Positions 44,868-53,597 of a DNA stretch of 64,000 nt are shown piece after piece. The position numbers and the translations under genes are program-made. Numbering within the stretch: the stretch's first letter is position 1; each line of letters starts with the position of its first letter. The notes under the pieces are model-generated. The model searched no databases. It was not told the DNA's origin and saw only the letters and a list, made by a program, of their open reading frames with translations. Origin of the DNA: JAKLIX01 sp964605655 (GTDB taxonomy: Bacteria > Bacteroidota > Bacteroidia > Bacteroidales > CAIXZF01); the NCBI GenBank assembly GCA_964605655.1, contig CAZSDK010000002.1, positions 158,208 through 222,207 of the forward strand. The letters run 5' to 3'.

Positions 44868-45797
44868 CCTTCCCTGCCAGGTATTTCGTTCCGCCATCCG
44901 TTTTTCAGTCATGACGAGTATCTGATCGTTCCTTACCAGTCCGAAGCCTGGTCCGGCAAGGTAGCGCGGCGGGACTTCACCGGCAAAACGCTCCACAACA
45001 ATAGCAGGATTCAGGACTTCCAGGTAGTCGATGACCAGGTCTATATATTCGTCCAGCTTAAAAAACCGAAAGGAAGTGGGGTCCTTTTTGTATTCTTCTT
45101 CCATCTGAGTACCCCTGAGGATCTGTAACTGATGGAGTTTGATGCTGTGAAGGGGCAGCCTGCCCATGATGCCGGCTCCCTCCATCCAATCGTCATGGTA
45201 TTCTCCCGGAAGCCCAAGGATCATGTGTGCACCGACTTTCAGTCCCCTCTCTGCCGTTCTCTGAATGGCCTCCACCGATTGCTGAAAAGTATGTCCCCGC
45301 CTGATCCTCAATAAGGTATCCTCCCTGTGTGACTCCACACCGTACTCCACGGCAAGATAATGGTCCCTGCCCAATTCTACCAACAAATCCAGGACCTCCT
45401 CCGGCATACAATCGGGCCGGGTGCCAATGACCAGGCCAATGACCTCAGGAAAGCCAAGGGCTTCCCTGTAAAGCGACCTCAGGGTCTCCACAGTGGCATA
45501 CGTATTTGTATATGCCTGGAAATAAGCGATAAATCTGTCTGCCCTGCGGTACCTAACCCTGTGGAATTCCCTGCCTTCCTGCAGCTGCTGCGTAATGGAC
45601 TTGGAAGAGGAACAATAAGATGGATTGAAGGCTTCGTTACTGCAGAAAGTGCATCCACCGGTCCCAAGTCTTCCATCACGGTTGGGACAGGTAAACCCGG
45701 CATCCAGGGTGAGTTTCTGCACCCTGGCCCCGAAGTTCTTTTTAAAGTACTCTGAATAACTGTTGAATCTCCGGGTATGGCCCCACGGAAAGATCAT
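44859..45797 (-). CDS. Radical SAM protein, TIGR01212/YhcC family
   Basis: A 312-residue iron-sulfur enzyme. The cluster cysteines are in FTCPNRDGRLGTGGCTFC, a spacing characteristic of the TIGR01212 (E. coli YhcC) family rather than the usual C-x3-C-x2-C. Other family marks are YFQAYTNTYA, VIGTRPDCMPEEVLDLL, YGVESHREDTL and HMILGLPGE. The reaction is not known. It ends convergently with the ribbon-helix-helix gene and begins 13 bp after the POT transporter stop, so it shares the transporter's transcript. Confidence 0.9.
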   Translation of the reverse strand: MIFPWGHTRRFNSYSEYFKKNFGARVQKLTLDAGFTCPNRDGRLGTGGCTFCSNEAFNPSYCSSSKSITQQLQEGREFHRVRYRRADRFIAYFQAYTNTYATVETLRSLYREALGFPEVIGLVIGTRPDCMPEEVLDLLVELGRDHYLAVEYGVESHREDTLLRIRRGHTFQQSVEAIQRTAERGLKVGAHMILGLPGEYHDDWMEGAGIMGRLPLHSIKLHQLQILRGTQMEEEYKKDPTSFRFFKLDEYIDLVIDYLEVLNPAIVVERFAGEVPPRYLAGPGFGLVRNDQILVMTEKRMAERNTWQGRLW

Positions 45798-45810
45798 CAG
45801 CCTGAAAAAT

Positions 45811-47343
45811 TTACTTGGCTACCTTTTCCAGCCACTTGAGCATCAATATCATCGTCAGCATCGACAGCAGGCAGGCCGCCACAAAGACCGACCAGGTAAG
45901 CCAGATAGGAACACTCTCATATAGAATAGCCCCGATGAACAACAGCTGGTTACCGACGGCCGTAGCTCCAAGCCAGCCTCCCTGCATCAAACCCTGGTAC
46001 TGGGGCGGAGCCACCTTTGAAACAAAAGAAATCCCCAAAGGACTGATAAACAATTCAGCTACGGTAAGAACAAAATAGGTTCCGATCAGGAGGAAAGGAG
46101 TCACTCTTTGTGAGTCAGAAAGACCACCCATGGCATCAACCTCTGTTTTGAGAGGAACTCCCAGGGATCCTATGGTCATAACTACATAAGCCAACGCTGC
46201 AATGAACATACCGATAGCAATCTTCTTTGGGGTGGAAGGCTCCTTGCCCCTGGCCCTGAACCAACCGAAAACACCCATAATAACAGGGGTTAGAGCAACG
46301 ATAAACAGCGGATTGATGGACTGGAATATCTCCGCACCCTGTATCTTCATAAAGCCAAGGTTGATCACCATTCCGCTCAGGTCTGTATAATCCTTGGCAA
46401 AATAGGTCAGTGTGAGTCCGTTCTGATGGAAGGAGAACCAGAAGAATATGACCACACCATATACCGCCAGAAGGGCGTACAACCGTTGCTTGACTTCCTT
46501 TGCATCCATGGTGACCATGGCAGTCTGTGAATCTGAAGTCCTGACCTTCATGGCAGGATCGGGAAAACGCCTTTTATTCGACAGGTAGATCGTAATCGAA
46601 ATTAACATGGCAATGACGGAGATACCAAACGCATAATGGAACCCTGTAGTAAAAACATTCAGGTAGCTGGTCGCAAAAGCATGTAGGTCACTAACCGGTC
46701 CCATCCGGCTTACTTCGGTGGCCAGGGTAGTGAACTTCTCCTGAGCCTCCACAGTAATGTTTCCGTCGAGGTAAGCATGGCAAAGCTGCGGCAGACTTGA
46801 GTTGTACGTATATCCGTTCCTTTCCAGCCATCCGTTACGCATTCCGACGGCAAAAATCGGTGCAAAAAGGGCTCCCACATTAATGAACATGTAGAACAAC
46901 GAGAACCCGGAATCCCTCATTTTACCAAAAGCTGGGTTATCGTACATCTGCCCGACAAGAGCCTGTAGGTTCCCTTTAAATAATCCGTTACCAAAGGCAA
47001 TGGTAAATAATCCAAGACAGGAGAGAATCAGGTACAAAGTCCTATTGGGTACCGGCGTCGGCGTTGGTATGGCGACGAAAAGATAACCCAGGGCCATCAC
47101 CACCAGCCCTATCATGATCGTACCCTTGTAATTCCTTGTCCTGTCAGCAATCAAACCTCCGACAAAAGCCAGGATATAGATTGAAAAGTAGAAAACTGAG
47201 TAGATCAGTCCTGCCTGCGTCCCTGTCAGGCCGAATTTTGCCTGCAAAAAAAGCACTAAAATGGCCATCATGGTGTAAAAGCCAAAACGCTCACCCATGT
47301 TTGCCAGGGCTGCAGCGAGTAATCCGTTCGGATGGTTTTTCAT
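45811..47343 (-). CDS. POT/PTR-family peptide MFS transporter
   Basis: A 510-residue inner-membrane protein with about twelve to fourteen hydrophobic helices. It resembles the proton-coupled oligopeptide transporter family. The helix 1 motif reads ANMGERFGFYTMM, so the first Glu of the usual E-x-x-E-R motif is Asn while E-R is kept. The loop GLIADRTRNYKGTIMIG is the MFS signature, and FSFHQNGLTLTYFAKD is a helix 7 region typical of a Bacteroidota subgroup. The substrate, presumably di- or tripeptides, is inferred from the family. A promoter with TATGTTTG lies just upstream. Confidence 0.85.
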   Translation of the reverse strand: MKNHPNGLLAAALANMGERFGFYTMMAILVLFLQAKFGLTGTQAGLIYSVFYFSIYILAFVGGLIADRTRNYKGTIMIGLVVMALGYLFVAIPTPTPVPNRTLYLILSCLGLFTIAFGNGLFKGNLQALVGQMYDNPAFGKMRDSGFSLFYMFINVGALFAPIFAVGMRNGWLERNGYTYNSSLPQLCHAYLDGNITVEAQEKFTTLATEVSRMGPVSDLHAFATSYLNVFTTGFHYAFGISVIAMLISITIYLSNKRRFPDPAMKVRTSDSQTAMVTMDAKEVKQRLYALLAVYGVVIFFWFSFHQNGLTLTYFAKDYTDLSGMVINLGFMKIQGAEIFQSINPLFIVALTPVIMGVFGWFRARGKEPSTPKKIAIGMFIAALAYVVMTIGSLGVPLKTEVDAMGGLSDSQRVTPFLLIGTYFVLTVAELFISPLGISFVSKVAPPQYQGLMQGGWLGATAVGNQLLFIGAILYESVPIWLTWSVFVAACLLSMLTMILMLKWLEKVAK

Positions 47344-47370
47344 GTTATTTCACTTTAAATTTTATTCAGG

Positions 47371-47398
47371 CAAACATATAAAAAAAAAGTGAAACCAA
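47371..47398 (-). promoter_or_regulatory. Promoter of the POT transporter-radical SAM unit
   Basis: On the minus strand TATGTTTG (plus-strand CAAACATA, 47371-47378) is preceded by TTG (CAA at 47396-47398) with a 17-bp spacer. The start codon is at 47343. Confidence 0.5.
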
Positions 47399-47426
47399 TA
47401 CCACCATCGATAATGTACTCATAATC

Positions 47427-47459
47427 AATCAAAAAGGGCAGCCCGTCTGAGCTGCCCTT
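47427..47459 (-). terminator. Intrinsic terminator after the YW-repeat gene
   Basis: A perfect 9-bp stem AAGGGCAGC/GCTGCCCTT (47434-47442 with 47451-47459) has an 8-nt loop. On the minus strand TTTTTGATTGATT follows. A second small palindrome, CGGCCT-TCA-AGGCCG, lies at 47470-47484, between this stem and the stop codon. Confidence 0.8.
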
Positions 47460-47504
47460 CCCTTTTACCCGGCCTTCAAGGCCGATCCCCGCAAATCCCT
47501 GAGT

Positions 47505-47984
47505 TTATATGGAATCGATAGTGATGCTATCGAGATAGTGTTTCCAGTACAAAGGATCATTCTCCATTCTCTGAATAATATTCCCGCTGTTTTCATTCTC
47601 CACCTGGCTATTCAAATAATCTGACCAATAGGTGGGGTTCTGCTCCATTTCCCTGGTGATGGAAGATGCTTCCGGAAGTATGATCTCTTCTGTCTTTTCC
47701 TCAATGGCTATTTTGGTCCTGAGGTAATCTGCCCAGTAATCCGGATTATCCTGTATTCCTCTTAAGGTGCTTCCAAAGGAAGGTTCTTCCGTAATAGGTG
47801 TGGTACTGGTGACGGACATGGGAGGCACTACCGGCTGTTCGTAAACGGAAGCAATCTCAGGCTCGCTTCCCCTGGAAATATTCATGGTCTCCACTTTGTG
47901 CACATAAGCCAAGGTAAATACCACTACCAACAGGGTGATGAGACAGATTTTCTTGATTTCGGAGTTAACTTTATTTGTTTTCAT
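47505..47984 (-). CDS. Membrane-anchored protein with three NPxYWxxYL repeats, unknown function
   Basis: A 159-residue protein not recognised as a known family. It has a basic start, one hydrophobic helix (about 12-28) and no obvious cleavage site, so it is probably anchored with its C-terminus outside. A Pro/Thr/Ser linker covers about 40-70. Three copies of a short aromatic motif follow: N-P-D-Y-W-A-D-Y-L at 80-88, N-P-T-Y-W-S-D-Y-L at 116-124 and D-P-L-Y-W-K-H-Y-L at 143-151. Acidic and amide residues separate them. It is a single-gene unit with its own terminator, 75 bp downstream of the HhH/barrel gene. Confidence 0.75.
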   Translation of the reverse strand: MKTNKVNSEIKKICLITLLVVVFTLAYVHKVETMNISRGSEPEIASVYEQPVVPPMSVTSTTPITEEPSFGSTLRGIQDNPDYWADYLRTKIAIEEKTEEIILPEASSITREMEQNPTYWSDYLNSQVENENSGNIIQRMENDPLYWKHYLDSITIDSI

Positions 47985-48059
47985 GACGAAGGATTTTCTT
48001 TGTTTTGGAAATAGGACGCCTTACCCTGCTGATAGTTACAAAAAAAAAGAAAAAATCCT

Positions 48060-50159
48060 TTATTGGCTGATTTTCAATTTTTTAGAAAAAGTACTTTTTG
48101 AATGCTGCAGGGTTATCCGCATCTGAATGCCTGCCTCTGACCTGACGGGACCCCGGATTTCCTCCAGACCACTTCCAAGGGCTGCGACGTTTCGATACGT
48201 GGTCCGGGAGTACTTCAATGAAAGCTCGCATTGTCGCGTGAAGTGCGACCGCAGGAGAACGGACCAATTCATTCCCTTGCCATAGTATGAAGGCATAATC
48301 ATCATTCCCTGGAATTCAGGCGCCCAGCAGTATAAACGTTCCTGGTAGGAGTCTGTCTGGAAAAATACGGTCTGAAAGGAAAGATCAACACTCTCCTTTA
48401 ACAATGCTGACTTCAGTTCCTGGCAGATCAACATTCCTTTTTGGCGCTCCCCTTCATTTAAGGCATTGAATTTCAATTTAAATGACGCCGAGTATCTGAG
48501 TTTTTCTGACAGCAGGGATTTGACACTGAATCCTGTGACCAGGGTACTGACCGGAACAAGCCGGGGGAAATGCTCCCCTGTTTTTTCATCCGTCATCGAT
48601 TTTGTCATCTGCCCGCTGAATTCCAGGATCTGGTCTTTCGACATGATATAACACAGCCTCCCCTGAAAAAACTCCCTCTGCGAGGGAGCGGATACCAGGT
48701 AACGCAACCAGCCGAATCTGTCCTGCCCGCAACGAAGGCTGAAGTCAGCATTTTTTGAAAGATGAACAGTCATCTTAAGTTGAATGCCTGTCTCCCTTGA
48801 AGGAGAAGATGCGTAAAGCCCGGGATGGGTCGCAGGATTCTGATAATCGGCCGAGAACCCGGTAAGCCTCAGGGAAGCAGCCACCAGGGGCGAAGGATGA
48901 ACATCCACTCCGAATATCCATGCCGGGGATTCAGGCAGGGCCAGGCTGAGTTCACCATATAACACCACCTTCCTGAAAAACAACTGATAATCCCACCCGG
49001 CGTAAGTTCTCTGTTGTTGTGTATCGCTAAAGATATGTACCGGGTCATCGGCAGGGAGGATGTTGGCCATCAGAAACCGGTGATACACGGACAGTCCGGT
49101 CTTCCAGTTCTCTCCGCCGGTCCTGATACAGATCCCGGTCTCTTTAAGGGGAACCCGGTTCTTCTTACTCAACTCCTGGGGGGTCCTGTGATAGCTGCCT
49201 TCCGGAATCCCCGTTATTAATGGTGTCCCTGGATCATTGCTGCTGTCGGCAAGGCTTGCATCCAACATTTTAGAAGAATAGAAGGCCAGGAGGGTCGTTG
49301 GACCTGCTTTCAGCTCCGTCCCCAATCCCCTCATCACACTTGGTTTATTAACGGAAGTCGAAGGGAACAGGCCACGTGAAATACTGCGTTGAGTCGCATC
49401 CAGTCCCGACCCCGGGCTGTAGGCAGGGTTCAGGGTAAGCCCCTGTCCCCAGCCCAAACCGAAATGGCCCACTACAATCTTCCTTATCATGCCTTTTGAG
49501 GCATAGGACACATAACCGGCCTGGTCATCAAAGGCCGTGGGACTGTTCCATTCAGGAGTCCCCTCCCCTGCATCCTTTCTCATCTGAAGGCCTGCCTGCC
49601 AGTGGGGTCCCGCCTGAATTTTCAGGTTCACCCTTTCTTTCCATGGATCTCCCAGATACGAAGTACCTGTTTGGGCTGCAAGGTAACCCGCCTTCTTTTC
49701 CAATATCCTCCCGGCATACATCCTGCACTCGAAACTTATTTTTCCCTTCGACAGCATTACTGAAGGCTTTCCGGCAGACTCACAGGTCAGAAAAGGAAGG
49801 AGAATCCTGATCTTTTCCATGTTAAAACCGGGCACCGCCAACAATTCATAAAGGGTGGTCATAGGACCGAAATCCAGTAAATACTGGTATAATGACTGCA
49901 GCTCACTCTTCTCCAGAACAGGGAGACGCATGATATCGACGGCATCCAGCCTTCCCAGGTCTACAGGGTCTAACAGCAGATTCTCGGCTTCATCCCTGAG
50001 ATCAGAAAAATCCAGTTCTTCACCTGACTGATATTCAATGGGTTCCTGCTGTCGCTCCAAAAAATCACGGACCAGTGAGTCACCGACCTGGGCATGAAGT
50101 TTAAGGATCATGGTTATCCACAACACAAGCGTACAGTTGAAAAAGCTGGGCAGTTTCAT
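48060..50159 (-). CDS. Exported helix-hairpin-helix protein with a large beta-rich C-terminal part
   Basis: A 699-residue exported protein; the signal peptide ends near residue 24 (KLHAQ). Residues about 60-125 hold helix-hairpin-helix motifs: LDAVDIMRLPVLEKSELQSLYQYL and TLYELLAVPGFNMEKIRILLPFL in part. These resemble ComEA-type HhH domains. The remaining 550 residues alternate hydrophobic and polar residues with many aromatic girdle positions (YAGWDYQLFFRKVVLYGELSLAL in part), as in outer-membrane beta-barrels. ComEA-like domains bind DNA; a barrel fusion could serve DNA handling at the surface, but that is speculation. Its ATG overlaps the stop of the upstream gene (ATGA). Confidence 0.75.
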   Translation of the reverse strand: MKLPSFFNCTLVLWITMILKLHAQVGDSLVRDFLERQQEPIEYQSGEELDFSDLRDEAENLLLDPVDLGRLDAVDIMRLPVLEKSELQSLYQYLLDFGPMTTLYELLAVPGFNMEKIRILLPFLTCESAGKPSVMLSKGKISFECRMYAGRILEKKAGYLAAQTGTSYLGDPWKERVNLKIQAGPHWQAGLQMRKDAGEGTPEWNSPTAFDDQAGYVSYASKGMIRKIVVGHFGLGWGQGLTLNPAYSPGSGLDATQRSISRGLFPSTSVNKPSVMRGLGTELKAGPTTLLAFYSSKMLDASLADSSNDPGTPLITGIPEGSYHRTPQELSKKNRVPLKETGICIRTGGENWKTGLSVYHRFLMANILPADDPVHIFSDTQQQRTYAGWDYQLFFRKVVLYGELSLALPESPAWIFGVDVHPSPLVAASLRLTGFSADYQNPATHPGLYASSPSRETGIQLKMTVHLSKNADFSLRCGQDRFGWLRYLVSAPSQREFFQGRLCYIMSKDQILEFSGQMTKSMTDEKTGEHFPRLVPVSTLVTGFSVKSLLSEKLRYSASFKLKFNALNEGERQKGMLICQELKSALLKESVDLSFQTVFFQTDSYQERLYCWAPEFQGMMIMPSYYGKGMNWSVLLRSHFTRQCELSLKYSRTTYRNVAALGSGLEEIRGPVRSEAGIQMRITLQHSKSTFSKKLKISQ

Positions 50160-50986
50160 CGTTCAGAACTGTATATCAGCATATTGGAAGGAGTAAAACC
50201 CAGGGGTGACTGGTATGCCAATTCCATGGAGCACTGTATCCCCTGAATGCGATAGCAAGCTCCTAAAGAGAATGCAAAAGGCAGGCAGGTGACGGAAGCG
50301 AAAAAACCGGTCCGTTTTTCATTATGGCAGCTCAGTCCCATCCAGGGTCTGACCGGATCATCCATGGTTTTGCAGACGCTTGCCGAGAGGGTCATCATGC
50401 CGGACAAGTTGCAACGGATTCCCCAGGAGGTCTGACAGGACCATAGTTTCGTCCTTGAAACATGTGGATCCAGGGTAGTAGAAATATATCCACCTGAATA
50501 CCATTGTTTTCCACATTTCACTACCATCCCTATGTCTGTTCCCGGGAGGATCGTACTACCATACCCTTCCCCCAGGGCCAGGTGAAACAGCTTTAACCTG
50601 GCACCCGTCATCAATCCACGGCCCCATCTCCCTGAATAACTAAACCCTGCTTCCTGTTCCCTGTACAATGAAAAACCCTGCTGACGGAAAACCAGCCCTA
50701 TGACTCCTCCCGGCACTGGTCTTGCCATTCCTATGCTGATGCTTCTGAACTCCTTCATGGTGTATGGATCACTGAACCTCATTCCGGCAATGAAATTCCT
50801 TTCTGCAGCCAGCATAGCCGGGTTGCAGAAGGTTATAGCCGACACACCGCCGGGCAGGGAAGCCACTGCGCTCCCCACCCACCCGCTCTCCTGGCCATTC
50901 AACCGGGTCAAGGCCATTACCAACCCTGCAACGATGAAGCACTTCCTGGTCCGGGTCAACCCATTTTCTCCCATTCTTCTCCTCAT
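50156..50986 (-). CDS. Probable outer-membrane beta-barrel (PorV/PorQ-like) partner of the HhH protein
   Basis: With start at ATG 50986 the protein has 276 residues. MRRRMGENG leads to a signal-like stretch (CFIVAGLVMALTRLNGQ). The frame stays open to 51229, but that extension lies antisense to hldD and has no signal-like features. The mature part contains GVSAITFCNPAMLAAERNF, similar to the N-terminal PGxxALSxNPAGL-like pattern of PorV/PorQ-type barrels, and regularly alternating strands. The stop overlaps the ATG of the HhH gene, so both are co-translated. Family membership is tentative. Confidence 0.65.
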   Translation of the reverse strand: MRRRMGENGLTRTRKCFIVAGLVMALTRLNGQESGWVGSAVASLPGGVSAITFCNPAMLAAERNFIAGMRFSDPYTMKEFRSISIGMARPVPGGVIGLVFRQQGFSLYREQEAGFSYSGRWGRGLMTGARLKLFHLALGEGYGSTILPGTDIGMVVKCGKQWYSGGYISTTLDPHVSRTKLWSCQTSWGIRCNLSGMMTLSASVCKTMDDPVRPWMGLSCHNEKRTGFFASVTCLPFAFSLGACYRIQGIQCSMELAYQSPLGFTPSNMLIYSSER

Positions 50987-51116
50987 TGAATAAAAAACTG
51001 AATTACCTTTACAGGGCACTTCGGCCGGGAAAGGTTCCTTTACTATTAGATGCATCTGCCCGCCGGAATGGAAAAAATTCGAGACTTTTTCAACATAAAA
51101 TCTCAACATCAGGATT

Positions 51117-52082
51117 ATGTTCATCGTTACCGGAGCGGCGGGATTTATTGGAAGCTGCCTTGTTAATAAGCTGAATAACAAGGGAATAACAGATATTATC
51201 CTGGTGGATGACTTTTCCAGCCATGACAAGGCTAAAAACCTGGATCACAAGATCTTCTCACAACAGGTGCACAGGGATGCGTTTTTTAGCTGGCTGGAAC
51301 AACAGAAACAACGACCCGCCTTCATCCTTCATATTGGTGCACGGACCGATACCACAGAGTTTGACCGCAGTGTTTTCGAAAAGCTGAACCTGAATTATTC
51401 GAAACGGGTTTGGAATTATGCTGCCAGGCATGAAGTCCCGCTGATATACGCATCTTCTGCTGCCACTTATGGAATGGGCGAACTGGGTTACAAAGATGAC
51501 CACGACCTGGTGCCTCGCCTCAAACCACTGAATCCCTACGGGGAATCAAAAAACGATTTTGACCGCTGGGTGCTTGAACAGACAGAACAGCCCCCTTTCT
51601 GGGCAGGACTGAAGTTCTTCAATGTATACGGCCCCAATGAATATCATAAAAAACGGATGGCATCTGTCATCTTTCACGCTTTCCATCAAATCATGGATAC
51701 CGGGAAAGTGAGACTTTTTAAATCTCATCGCCCTGATTATGAAGACGGTAAACAACTCAGGGATTTTATTTATGTTAAAGATGTGGTGGATGTGATCTAC
51801 TATTTAATGAACGGCAGACCGGCATCAGGGATATACAACCTGGGCACTGGTCAGGCGAGGTCCTTCCTCGACTTGGCAAAAGCCACCTTTCATGCCCTGA
51901 ACCTTGGGCCCGTCATTGAATTCATTGATACACCGGTCGATATCCGGGAAAAGTACCAGTATTATACCTGTGCAGTGATGGACAAACTGCATTCCGCGGG
52001 GTATTCTCTCCCATTCTATACCCTGGAAGAAGGAATTACAGAATATGTTGAAGGATTCCTGCAGGAGCAAAAGTACTTCTGA
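51117..52082 (+). CDS. hldD: ADP-L-glycero-D-manno-heptose 6-epimerase
   Basis: Extended short-chain dehydrogenase that epimerises ADP-D-glycero-D-manno-heptose for the lipopolysaccharide core. The NAD(P) site is VTGAAGFIGS (Gly6, Gly9, Gly12). The catalytic pair is Tyr141-x3-Lys145 in NPYGESKNDFD, and SSAATYG supplies the Ser. FFNVYGPNEYHKKRMASVIFH, in two parts, is typical of HldD/RfaD. The length (321) fits. It stands alone on the plus strand. Together with kdsD and LptF/G it indicates a Kdo/heptose-containing envelope glycan. Confidence 0.93.
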   Translation: MFIVTGAAGFIGSCLVNKLNNKGITDIILVDDFSSHDKAKNLDHKIFSQQVHRDAFFSWLEQQKQRPAFILHIGARTDTTEFDRSVFEKLNLNYSKRVWNYAARHEVPLIYASSAATYGMGELGYKDDHDLVPRLKPLNPYGESKNDFDRWVLEQTEQPPFWAGLKFFNVYGPNEYHKKRMASVIFHAFHQIMDTGKVRLFKSHRPDYEDGKQLRDFIYVKDVVDVIYYLMNGRPASGIYNLGTGQARSFLDLAKATFHALNLGPVIEFIDTPVDIREKYQYYTCAVMDKLHSAGYSLPFYTLEEGITEYVEGFLQEQKYF

Positions 52083-52139
52083 GCGGGAGTGAATCTAGCA
52101 TCGCCTTTTCACCCGGGGAAAAAAAAGTTTCGGCTCTTT

Positions 52140-52475
52140 TCAGACAGATCTTTTAAGGTCTGACAACATCTTCCTGATCCTTAACAGCTGGTCAAGGGCT
52201 TCTTTGTTGTCGGGGGTTTTCTTACGGGTCATGCGAAGGTGGTCCCTGGCGCCCTGAAGAGTATATCCTTTCTCTTTGACCAGGTGGTAGATGATCTTCA
52301 GGTTTTCAATATCCTCCGTGGTAAACAGGCGGTTTCCCTTTTTATTCTTCGCCGGTTTAAGGATATCAAACTCTTTTTCCCAGAACCTGATCAGAGAGGT
52401 ATTGACCTGGAAAAGATCGGCCACTTCTCCGATAGAATAGTACAATTTTCCGGGTATGAGTTCCTTAATGGCCAT
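52140..52475 (-). CDS. MerR-family transcriptional regulator
   Basis: A 111-residue regulator. The winged-helix DNA-binding domain is LYYSIGEVADLFQVNTSLIRFWEKEF, with the wing KNKKGNRLFTTEDIENL and a third helix around YTLQGARDHLRM. A short coiled coil (PDNKEALDQLLRIRKML) provides dimerisation. There is no ligand-binding extension. Small MerR proteins downstream of an M23 peptidase gene recur in Bacteroidota. The target promoter is not visible here. It starts 5 bp after the M23 stop and is part of that operon. Confidence 0.92.
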   Translation of the reverse strand: MAIKELIPGKLYYSIGEVADLFQVNTSLIRFWEKEFDILKPAKNKKGNRLFTTEDIENLKIIYHLVKEKGYTLQGARDHLRMTRKKTPDNKEALDQLLRIRKMLSDLKRSV

Positions 52476-52480
52476 GATGA

Positions 52481-53452
52481 TTATGATAAGGACTGACCGC
52501 CGCGGGAAGAGATTTCTATTACTTTGCGGTATTCTTCCGGACTCAGGTCGTTAAAGAAGAAGTTAATAGGATTGATCTTTTTCCCGTTTTTGATCACTTC
52601 ATAGTGGAGGTGAGGAGCCACAGAAAGGCCTGTGCTTCCCACATAACCGATGACCTGACCCCTTTTGACCTTTTCTCCCGGCCTCACGGCCACCCTGCTC
52701 AGGTGAGAATACTGCGTTTGATAACCATAGCCATGGTCGAGCAGCACCACGATGCCGTAACCACTGCCGCTGCTGAAGTCGGGTGCGATGACCACCCCGT
52801 CACCCGCGGCAAAAACAGGAGTACCCTGTGTTGCTACGAGATCGACGCCCCAGTGCATCTTCACCATTTTATATATAGGATGCATGCGATACCCATAACC
52901 TGAGGCGATGCGCTCGGTCCCCCCTTTGATAGGGACGATAGCCGGAAGGCAGGCCATCATCTTCTCCTTGTCCTTGGCCATGCTGAACACCTCATCGAAG
53001 GATTTTGACTGCACGTACATCTGCCGGGCAATTTGATCCAGCTTTTTGGCCGTCTCGACGATGGTCCCGCTGTTGTCCAATTCCTCAAGCGGGGCGTACC
53101 GGTTACTCCCTCCCTGTGCAGCCTGCCTGACCGAGCTGGGAATGGGCTCTGCCTCAAAAATGACCCTGTAAATGTTATCATCCTTTTCCTGGAGCTCGGC
53201 CAGAATATTGGACATGGATTCCAGACGGTCATTCAGGATCTTATACTGAAGCTTGTATTGTTCAATCTCCCGCTGCTGGGCTCTTTCTTTCGGAGAATCA
53301 AGCAGATTGTAAGCAAAAAGCATCACCAGCACAGAGAACACCAATCCTGTGGCCAGGTACGACAACATCTTCAGAAGCCGGTCCTTCCACTTGATCCTCA
53401 CCTTCTCAAAAGTGAGCGACTTGGTATTAAAATGATACTTTACCTTAGCCAT
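52481..53452 (-). CDS. M23-family metallopeptidase (LytM/NlpD-like), membrane-anchored
   Basis: A 323-residue bitopic protein. A basic N-terminus precedes a transmembrane helix (about 32-52, LATGLVFSVLVMLFAYN). A coiled coil follows (about 55-95), then an M23 peptidase domain. Its zinc ligands show in GYRMHPIYKMVKMHWGVDL (H-x-x-x-D pattern) and SVAPHLHYEV (H-x-H). Such enzymes cut peptidoglycan cross-bridges or activate amidases during division and elongation. A minus-strand -7 element lies 68 bp upstream. Confidence 0.92.
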   Translation of the reverse strand: MAKVKYHFNTKSLTFEKVRIKWKDRLLKMLSYLATGLVFSVLVMLFAYNLLDSPKERAQQREIEQYKLQYKILNDRLESMSNILAELQEKDDNIYRVIFEAEPIPSSVRQAAQGGSNRYAPLEELDNSGTIVETAKKLDQIARQMYVQSKSFDEVFSMAKDKEKMMACLPAIVPIKGGTERIASGYGYRMHPIYKMVKMHWGVDLVATQGTPVFAAGDGVVIAPDFSSGSGYGIVVLLDHGYGYQTQYSHLSRVAVRPGEKVKRGQVIGYVGSTGLSVAPHLHYEVIKNGKKINPINFFFNDLSPEEYRKVIEISSRGGQSLS

Positions 53453-53519
53453 GCAGAGTGGTTAAGATATTCAAACCGAGAACAATGTAAAACTTAAGGC
53501 CCTGATGGGCCATTCCATG

Positions 53520-53527
53520 CAAATTTA
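53520..53527 (-). promoter_or_regulatory. -7 element (TAAATTTG) for the M23-merR unit
   Basis: CAAATTTA on the plus strand is TAAATTTG on the minus strand, 67 bp before the M23 start. It lies 11 bp from the divergent alaS -7 element. Confidence 0.4.
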
Positions 53528-53538
53528 ATAAATTAAAG

Positions 53539-53546
53539 TACCTTTG
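53539..53546 (+). promoter_or_regulatory. -7 element (TACCTTTG) of alaS
   Basis: TACCTTTG lies 51 bp before the ATG at 53598. No T-box or other structured leader is evident in the short 5' region. Confidence 0.5.
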
Positions 53547-53597
53547 CAAGCTTTTACACAAATTCCGCCCAGCTAATCTTCAACAATTATCAAGATA

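Noticed and set aside
53499..53512. GGCCC-TGAT-GGGCC palindrome between the M23 and alaS genes, considered as a terminator or T-box part
   Set aside because: No T run follows on either strand, and the flanking genes are divergent. No T-box specifier or antiterminator was found.
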